Source: Glomus cerebriforme
Lineage: Eukaryota > Glomeromycota > Glomeromycetes > Glomerales > Glomeraceae
Length of the DNA: 11,860 nucleotides
Direction: 5' to 3'
Assembly (NCBI GenBank): GCA_003550305.1
Contig: QKYT01000034.1
Location: 148,205 to 160,064, forward strand
Shown here: in pieces, positions 7,976-11,860 of the stretch
Layout: every line of letters begins with the position of its first letter
Numbering within the stretch: position 1 is the first letter of the stretch
Translations under genes and position numbers: made by a program
The notes under the pieces: model-generated
The model's input: the letters and a program-made list of their open reading frames with translations, nothing else
Told to the model about the DNA's origin: nothing
Database searches by the model: none

Positions 7976-8342
7976 ATGATTGATATAATACAATGACATT
8001 GTAATCAAAGATATAGGATAGATTATATAAAGATTAGTAATTAATTATAATATTTATAGTATAAAAATTAACGTTTACAAATATTTTATAGTTTAATTTA
8101 TATTTTAAATAATTTATAGTTTAGTTTAGTGACACATGATTAGCATGTGATTAGTGTGACAAAGGAAAGTATAATAAAGTAAAGTATAGTATAGTAATAT
8201 GGCAAAGCAAATGATCGGCATAATTAATTATGAGTCATTGCAAATCACTTAATGGAGGAGTACAATTAGTCATAAAGGGGTAATTTATTATTAATCATTA
8301 GTAATCATTAATAAGAAGGAAAGATGAAAAGTTGGAGAATAT
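7976..8342. other. Spacer with a CACATG hairpin
   Basis: No gene seen. A short perfect hairpin CACATG-ATTAG-CATGTG lies at 8133-8149 inside the phrase GATTAG repeated twice. ATTAATCATTAGTAATCATTAAT (about 8291-8312) is another near-palindrome. No target duplication was found that would mark the end of the transposon carrying DDE copy 2. Confidence 0.4.
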
Positions 8343-8460
8343 AAGAAATTTAAGAAAAAAAGAAAGAAAGAAAGATAGAGACATATAGAAATAAGAGAAA
8401 GAAAGAAAGATTAAAGAAAATATATAGAAATGAAGAAAGAATGAAAGAAATAAAGTATTA
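8343..8460. repeat. Purine-only GAAA-rich low-complexity tract
   Basis: The plus strand is almost entirely A and G, with AAAGAAAGAAAG blocks interrupted by TATAGA and ATAGAAAT. It is an imperfect GAAA microsatellite at the left border of a region with a long plus-strand purine bias (to about 11460). Confidence 0.85.
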
Positions 8461-9040
8461 CAAATAGTTTAGAAAATGTATAAATATTGGCTGAGAATTC
8501 TTTAATTAAAAGTTTTTCAGCTTTAGAGCTTTGAACTGATAATTAAAAATAATAAATAAAGACAAATATTAAAAATATACAATCCTTAATTATTTTCTTA
8601 ACAAAAAAGGTCTGAACATAATAGTGTTATAAAGCCTAAAGTAGCATAATTATTTTTATACAATTTTTCTTTATTTTAATATTTTAAGTCCAGAAATAAA
8701 GTATGGGAAATTATCCAATTTTCGTTATTCAATGTAAAGTTATTTAAATTGAGGGAAACTATCGTATTTTAAAAGTTAAATTTAAAGATATGAGAGAAAG
8801 AAAGGTATGTTAAATTTAAACCAAGCATAATATTCAACTAACACTTAATTTTAGTCTACTGATGGGTGGCAGACGTTGGTGACAATATGGTGCATGCTCC
8901 AAGAAAGAAAGTGATTCTTGGTGGAATCATTCTGACTATCTTCATATAGTTGGGTACCTTTTGTGATATTTCTTGAGAATCTGAATTTGGAAAACAAAAG
9001 GATTTCTTGGTAAAATCATAAGAATAAAAATAAAAGAAAA
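8461..9040. other. Spacer with no recognised gene
   Basis: The sequence is AT-rich up to about 8850. From 8855 to 8965 it is more balanced, including GATGGGTGGCAGACGTTGG and GTGCATGCTCC. The minus strand has an open frame at 8856-9062, but its translation shows no family motif and the opposite strand is equally plausible. I leave it unannotated as a gene. It may be the leader of whatever element carried the tandem repeats to its right. Confidence 0.35.
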
Positions 9041-9236
9041 GGAATTGAGTAGGATTCATCAAAGGATATTAAAATAATGATGAATAAACTAAGGTTGTAT
9101 GAAAAATTCTGGAAATAAAATGAAATAAATGAAAAAAAGGGTTTAAAGTACTGGTAAACTGAATGAAATTGGAGTTGAGTAGGATTTATCAAAAGATATT
9201 AAAATAATGGTAGATAAACTTAGGTTATATGAAAGA
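9041..9236. repeat. 130-bp direct duplication
   Basis: The block 9041-9104 recurs at 9171-9234 (GGA-TTGAGTAGGATT-ATC, then ATATTAAAATAATG). I count eight differences in 64 positions, seven of them transitions. The spacer between is less similar, so the repeat period is 130 bp with one and a half units surviving. Confidence 0.8.
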
Positions 9237-9309
9237 CCCTAAAGATAAAAATAAAGAAATGGAATTTATTATAAGAAGGTCTCTGTGTATTATAATAAGT
9301 TATAAAGAC

Positions 9310-9730
9310 TGTAAAGATTCCGCAGTTGGAATAAGGGAATCAAAAGAATGAAGATAAAAATAGAACCGTATTAGGATTTCGCAATTGGAATAAGAAAATC
9401 ATTGGCTGAAGAGCTTATAAACTATAAAAGAGGACAAGCGATTAGCTCGCATTATAAAGTTATAAATGTAAAATAAAACCGTATTAGGATTTCACGGTTG
9501 GAATAAGAAAATCATTGGCTGAAGAGCTTATAAACTATAAAGAAAAGTAAAACCATATTAGGATTTCATGGTTGGAAGAAAAAAATCATTGGCTGAAGAG
9601 CTTATAAACTATAAAGTAAAAATAAAACCATATTAGGATTTCACAGCTGGAATAAGAAAATCATTGGTTGAAGAACTTATAAACTACAAAATTTAACAAG
9701 TGATTAGTTCGCATTATAAAGTTATGAAAG
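9310..9730. repeat. Tandem array with short and long units
   Basis: Four units share the core ATTAGGATTTC, TTGGAATAAGAAAATCATT and GAAGAGCTTATAAACTA; a fifth, partial unit lies at about 9316-9345. The cores begin near 9364, 9477, 9551 and 9626, so the spacings are about 113, 74 and 75. The first and last units carry an extra block of about 40 bp (ACAAG-GATTAG-TCGCATTATAAAGTTAT), while the two central units lack it. In the second and third units the core is flanked by complementary arms (AACCGT/ACGGTT and AACCAT/ATGGTT) around an 11-base loop. No protein is encoded. The origin could be a subterminal region of a retroelement or a local minisatellite. Confidence 0.85.
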
Positions 9731-9735
9731 TAAAA

Positions 9736-9905
9736 GTTATAAATAATTTTGGTGGTATTGTTGAGTAAAAGAGTTAAAAAATTATGAAAAGAGTTACAAA
9801 TAATTTTGGTGAAATTAAGAAGTGAAAAGTTATGAAAAAAAATGTAAAGAGTTATAAATAAATCTGACAGATTAAGAAATGAAAAGTTATGGAAAAGTTA
9901 CAAAA
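9736..9905. repeat. 57-bp tandem repeat, three degenerate copies
   Basis: GTTA(T/C)AAATAA begins at 9736, 9793 and 9851 (periods 57 and 58), each followed by a TTTTGGTG or related block and later by GAAAAGTTATG. A partial fourth start is at 9897. The first unit follows directly on the preceding array, and the repeat unit is distinct from it. Confidence 0.7.
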
Positions 9906-10149
9906 AGTTGTGAAGAATGCAAAGAGATTTGATGGAATTATAAGTAAAGAAAATTGTAAATTTAGGAAAGAAAGATTAATAATTATGAGAAATGAGTGTT
10001 ATAATAAAAAGAACTTGAGGATAAAATGCAAAAGAAAATTAACGTTATAAGGGAAGATTGTAAAATTACAAAAATAAATAAAGGAAATAATATTATTAAA
10101 GGAAATTAATGTTGTAATAGAAGTTTAGGTTATAATATATGACAACTAT
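9906..10149. other. Purine-rich spacer
   Basis: No gene or clear repeat. The plus strand remains A/G-rich and GTTATAA/GTTGTAA words recur, as in the adjacent repeats, suggesting further eroded units. Confidence 0.35.
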
Positions 10150-10222
10150 GTGTTATCAGTATAGCGGTAAAGAAATAAGAAAGTAATCAGAAGATCTTTG
10201 GTTCGAATACAAGGAAAAGCAA
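10150..10222 (+). pseudogene. tRNA-like sequence (pseudo-tRNA or SINE head)
   Basis: GTATAGCGG (10159-10167) resembles the D-arm/A-box region of eukaryotic tRNAs, and GGTTCGAATAC (10200-10210) matches the T-loop/B-box. The distance between them equals that in a standard 73-base tRNA. The T arm is nearly formed (CTTTGG opposite ACAAGG, one mismatch and one wobble). The acceptor ends 10150-10156 and 10216-10222 pair only partly (three Watson-Crick, two wobble, two mismatches). The anticodon position by alignment is GTA (Tyr), but the anticodon stem does not pair and the conserved U33 is absent. It is therefore probably a tRNA pseudogene or the tRNA-derived head of a SINE. Internal pol III promoter boxes might still be partly active. 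Confidence 0.4.
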
Positions 10223-10252
10223 AAGAAAAAAGGATTATACTGCGGGAAGTCA

Positions 10253-10322
10253 AGTAATACAAGTTATATGAGTAATACAAATCATGTGAGTAATACAACT
10301 GAAAGTATGTGAAGTAGCACAA
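10253..10322. repeat. 18-bp tandem repeat
   Basis: AGTAATACAA starts at 10253, 10271 and 10289, with a weaker AGTAGCACAA at 10313. The spacers read GTTATATG, ATCATGTG and similar. It lies 30 bases downstream of the tRNA-like sequence. Confidence 0.75.
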
Positions 10323-10608
10323 GGCACAGTAAAAGGAATTACGAAAAAAAATAAAGAAATTAAATAACGTAAGAAGGAAATTAAAGAATTAATGATGTGA
10401 TTAAAGAAAGATAAAGTAGAATAAAGAATGAAAAGATGGATAAAAGAAAAATAGGAATAAGGATAAATAATTATAAGAAAAGAGGAAAATGTAATTAAAA
10501 TAAAAATATATAAATAGGGGAATCTGATTAATCAAAACCTGATAATTAAAAAAAATATATACATAAAGGAATAGTAATAAGGAAAATTAGTAATACAAAA
10601 ATAACAGG
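10323..10608. other. Purine-rich leader before the charged reading frames
   Basis: A/G-rich sequence with no gene found. It contains TATATAAATAGGGG (about 10507-10520), which is TATA-box-like and lies about 90 bases before the first ATG at 10609, but in such AT-rich DNA this could be chance. Confidence 0.3.
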
Positions 10609-10824
10609 ATGATAGAAAATTTGAAAGCAAAAATATTATTAGAGGAAGAGGATAAAGGAGAAGAATATGATGATAAAATTAATGAAGAAATAGAAATAAA
10701 AGAGGATATTGTAGAATGGTCAAAATTAAAGAGAACAATAAGAGATTTTATTAAAAAAATGAAAGAAAAGCAAGAAAAAGAATGGAAAGTAATAAAAAGG
10801 ATCAACAAAGTGAAGAAATTATAG
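10609..10824 (+). CDS. Charged Lys/Glu-rich frame, part 1 of 3
   Basis: A 71-codon frame starts with ATG at 10609 (MIENLKAKILLEEEDKGEEY). The first half is acidic and the second basic (SKLKRTIRDFIKKMKEKQ), with a helical, coiled-coil-like pattern and no signal peptide or membrane segment. It overlaps the next frame by 43 bases and lies one base out of phase with it, so a single-base deletion could have split one gene into two. The function is unknown and no domain is recognised. A caution: the plus strand here is nearly all purine, and stop codons need T, so long Lys/Glu/Arg frames arise easily by chance. The aliphatic spacing in the second half slightly favours a real protein. Confidence 0.4.
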   Translation: MIENLKAKILLEEEDKGEEYDDKINEEIEIKEDIVEWSKLKRTIRDFIKKMKEKQEKEWKVIKRINKVKKL

Positions 10825-11204
10825 AAGAAACATTAGAAGAAAATACAGAAGAACAAGTAGAGTTGAATAAGAAAAAGAGAAATGATGAAGAAAATCATGA
10901 AAATGAAAGAGAAAGAGTAAAAAGAAAGAAAATAAAATTGAAGGGATTTAAGAGAATCTTAGGAGAATTAAGAAATAAAACATATGAAATAGAGATTGAA
11001 GAAGAAAATGATAAAGAGAGATTATCTGAAAGAGTACTAAGTATAGAAAGGAAAACTATCAAATATTGTTATGAAATAAGGAAAGATGTTACAAATGAAG
11101 TACAAAGAATTAAAGAACAGGAGAAAAGAAAAATAAAAGAAAGGAAGAAAAAAAATGGAGTAACAGTAGAAGACATATCAAAAGAAATGTTAATTGATAA
11201 ATGA
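10782..11204 (+). CDS. Charged coiled-coil-like frame, part 2 of 3
   Basis: A 140-codon frame, the longest complete one in the window, opens in its phase from 10755, with the first ATG at 10782. Residues 1-50 are Glu/Asn/Lys-rich (ETLEENTEEQVELNKKK). Residues 50-130 look helical, with heptad-like hydrophobics (GFKRILGELRNKTYEIEIEE, RVLSIERKTIKYCYEIRKDV). It ends GVTVEDISKEMLIDK, then TGA. The stop overlaps the ATG of the next frame as ATGA (11201-11204). It contains no cysteine/histidine knuckle, protease or polymerase motif. It may be a gag-like or accessory protein of a retroelement, or an ordinary fungal hypothetical. The purine bias of the strand means a spurious frame cannot be excluded, although the last third has varied, protein-like composition. 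Confidence 0.5.
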   Translation: MESNKKDQQSEEIIEETLEENTEEQVELNKKKRNDEENHENERERVKRKKIKLKGFKRILGELRNKTYEIEIEEENDKERLSERVLSIERKTIKYCYEIRKDVTNEVQRIKEQEKRKIKERKKKNGVTVEDISKEMLIDK

Positions 11205-11398
11205 TGAAAGAAATAGAAAATAGCGTAAAAAGAAAAATTATAGGGAATAGAATTAGAAAAGTAGAAAGGATATATAATTTATTTAGGAAAATAGAAGAAA
11301 ATAAAATGAAGAGAATTATTAAAAGTATGATTACTGATTTTGAAAAATTAAAGAATGAAGAAATAGATAAAATAATAGAAGAATTTAATGAAGAATGA
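11201..11398 (+). CDS. Helical C-terminal frame, part 3 of 3
   Basis: A 65-codon frame begins at the ATG that overlaps the previous stop. It contains RIRKVERIYNLFRKIEENK, then MKRIIKSMITDFEKLKNEE and IDKIIEEFNEE. The pattern VE-IYNLF--I---KM-RIKS, followed by an acidic helix, resembles a short helical module I remember from the C-termini of many uncharacterised mycorrhizal-fungal proteins. That is recollection, not a search result. The phase is one base back from part 2, the same direction as the step from part 1. All three parts therefore probably belonged to one coding region with two one-base losses. Independent translation by reinitiation at ATGA is possible but not shown. Confidence 0.5.
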   Translation: MMKEIENSVKRKIIGNRIRKVERIYNLFRKIEENKMKRIIKSMITDFEKLKNEEIDKIIEEFNEE

Positions 11399-11447
11399 AA
11401 GATCTTAAAAGAAAATAGTAAGGAAATGAAGAATTGAAAAAGAATTA

Positions 11448-11541
11448 TGATCAGAATGTCAATGAATTAAGGGTAGGGTATACCCCCTCATATGATCAGT
11501 ATAAGTTTACATGGCAAATATTTTTGTTGATCAGTTGATCA
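11448..11541. repeat. TGATCA site cluster
   Basis: TGATCA occurs at 11448, 11493, 11528 and 11536, with a fifth copy at 11548 inside the adjacent palindrome. I noticed no comparable cluster elsewhere in the window. Confidence 0.7.
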
Positions 11542-11542
11542 C

Positions 11543-11558
11543 TCACGTGATCACGTGA
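11543..11558. promoter_or_regulatory. 16-bp palindrome with two CACGTG boxes
   Basis: TCACGTGATCACGTGA is a perfect palindrome made of two E-boxes (CACGTG) with TCACGTGA flanks, joined by AT. TCACGTGA is the preferred core of several basic helix-loop-helix factors (Cbf1/USF type) in fungi and animals. It lies about 40 bases beyond the stop of the minus-strand gene and 145 bases beyond the plus-strand frames, an unusual place for a promoter. It could instead be part of a mobile-element end. Confidence 0.45.
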
Positions 11559-11596
11559 TGAAAAAGTAATAAAAAAATTACAGTTACACGTTAATT

Positions 11597-11860
11597 TTAT
11601 TTGGTTTTTATTTGATAATTCCAACATTCTATATTGGCTTTTGCAAACGCGTCTTCAGCAAGACCAAAAATAAATACACTACAAGTATAAGTTTGNCCTG
11701 TTGAAGATCTATTCAATATAATGTCTTCTTCAANTAATTTGCGCAAAACCAAATCATCNAACAACAGAAAAGCATCATCTTTAGTTTTTAGTTTTCTTGT
11801 AAATTTTTCTTGATATATAGCCAAATGACCAAACCGATTTTTTACATCCTTTATTTGTGA
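11597..11860 (-). CDS. 3' end of an unidentified protein-coding gene (partial)
   Basis: The minus-strand frame is open from the right window edge to TAA at 11599-11597, 87 codons with no interruption. It starts SQIKDVKNRFGHLAIYQEKF and ends FAKANIECWNYQIKTK. No start codon is needed inside the window; the TTG at 11824 should not be taken as the start. The composition is balanced (Trp, Cys, Gly and aromatic residues present), with the least low-complexity sequence in the window, so this is the most convincing gene segment. I do not recognise the family. The segment TYTCSVFIFGLAEDAF suggests a folded domain with a strand followed by a helix. Three ambiguous bases lie in it (11696, 11734, 11759); two fall at third codon positions and one of those is silent (GGN, Gly). 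Confidence 0.7.
   Translation of the reverse strand, partial: SQIKDVKNRFGHLAIYQEKFTRKLKTKDDAFLLXDDLVLRKLXEEDIILNRSSTXQTYTCSVFIFGLAEDAFAKANIECWNYQIKTK

Larger units (their letters stand above)
11399..11596. other. Intergenic region between converging frames
   Basis: The region separates the plus-strand frame chain from the minus-strand gene to its right. It holds GGGTATACCC, a perfect 10-bp palindrome (11476-11485), five TGATCA sites and the double CACGTG palindrome listed separately. In the minus direction the gene's stop is embedded in AT-rich AAATAAAA words (about 11596-11613), which could serve as a polyadenylation signal. Confidence 0.45.

Noticed and set aside
8133..8149. Rho-independent-type terminator hairpin (CACATG-ATTAG-CATGTG)
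   Set aside because: Only six base pairs, no T-run follows, and the DNA appears eukaryotic.
8868..8900. Primer-binding site of an LTR retrotransposon (TTGGTGACAATATGG)
   Set aside because: It resembles the start of some primer-binding sites, but no paired LTRs, polypurine tract or polymerase motifs were found, and the charged frames are 1.7 kb away.
8856..9062. Minus-strand 68-codon open frame
   Set aside because: No recognisable motif, no neighbours in support, and part of it runs into the 130-bp duplicated repeat.
10587..10808. Minus-strand Phe/Ser/Ile-rich frame
   Set aside because: It is the antisense shadow of the purine-rich plus-strand frames; its hydrophobic look comes from complementing A/G-rich DNA.
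10753..10824. Programmed -1 frameshift site
   Set aside because: An A7 run is present, but in the zero frame it does not form a canonical X-XXY-YYZ heptamer, and the -1 frame has a stop immediately upstream at 10752-10754.

Overview
This window looks like repeat-rich, gene-poor eukaryotic DNA, strongly AT-rich, and most of it is a graveyard of transposable elements. The recognisable proteins are a LINE reverse transcriptase, a pogo/Tigger-type transposase and a DDE transposase with KKGIYF-D/N-GH and DEC-hFYSN signatures. Together with the base composition they recall genomes of arbuscular mycorrhizal fungi (Glomeromycotina, for example Rhizophagus or its relatives). That assignment is an inference from remembered protein families and was not checked by a search. 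No bacterial-style operons, CRISPR arrays, phage genes or intact complete genes were seen.

Layout. 1-1320 (minus): a decayed LINE reverse transcriptase, with palm motifs still readable. 1321-1892: unassigned, with one unrecognised coding-like stretch. 1893-3299: a Tigger/pogo-like DNA transposon relic that itself received two smaller elements, a 186-bp pogo-type MITE (2066-2251) and a 378-bp hAT-type MITE (2914-3291, flanked by a perfect 8-bp duplication). 3302-5051 (minus): a degenerate DDE transposase gene, whose recognisable reading stops at the border of the Tigger relic. 5052-6870: AT-rich DNA with short inverted repeats, two zinc-finger-like remnants on opposite strands and two small tandem repeats. 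About 6875-7975 (plus): a second copy of the same DDE transposase, inverted relative to the first and damaged in different places. 8041-8460: spacer and purine-rich low-complexity DNA. 9041-10322: a series of unrelated degenerate tandem repeats (130, about 74-113, 57 and 18 bp), plus a tRNA-like sequence at 10150-10222. 10609-11398 (plus): three chained open frames for a lysine/glutamate-rich protein of unknown function. 11448-11558: a cluster of TGATCA sites and a 16-bp palindrome containing two CACGTG boxes. 11597-11860 (minus): the 3' end of the best coding sequence in the window, product unknown, running off the right edge.

How it fits together. The nested insertions give a relative history: the DDE copy is probably older than the Tigger relic, which is older than the hAT-type MITE. 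The small pogo MITE has a sharper terminal repeat than its host and also looks younger. In the LINE and the DDE copies, the in-frame stops in readable stretches fall where Gln, Trp or Arg would be expected and are explained by single C-to-T or G-to-A changes. This suggests RIP-like or methylation-driven decay and argues against a reassigned genetic code. I see no evidence of a complete, working new system; the observations most worth checking are the insertion stack, the mutation pattern, the hairpin-bearing tandem array, the tRNA-like element and the charged reading-frame chain.
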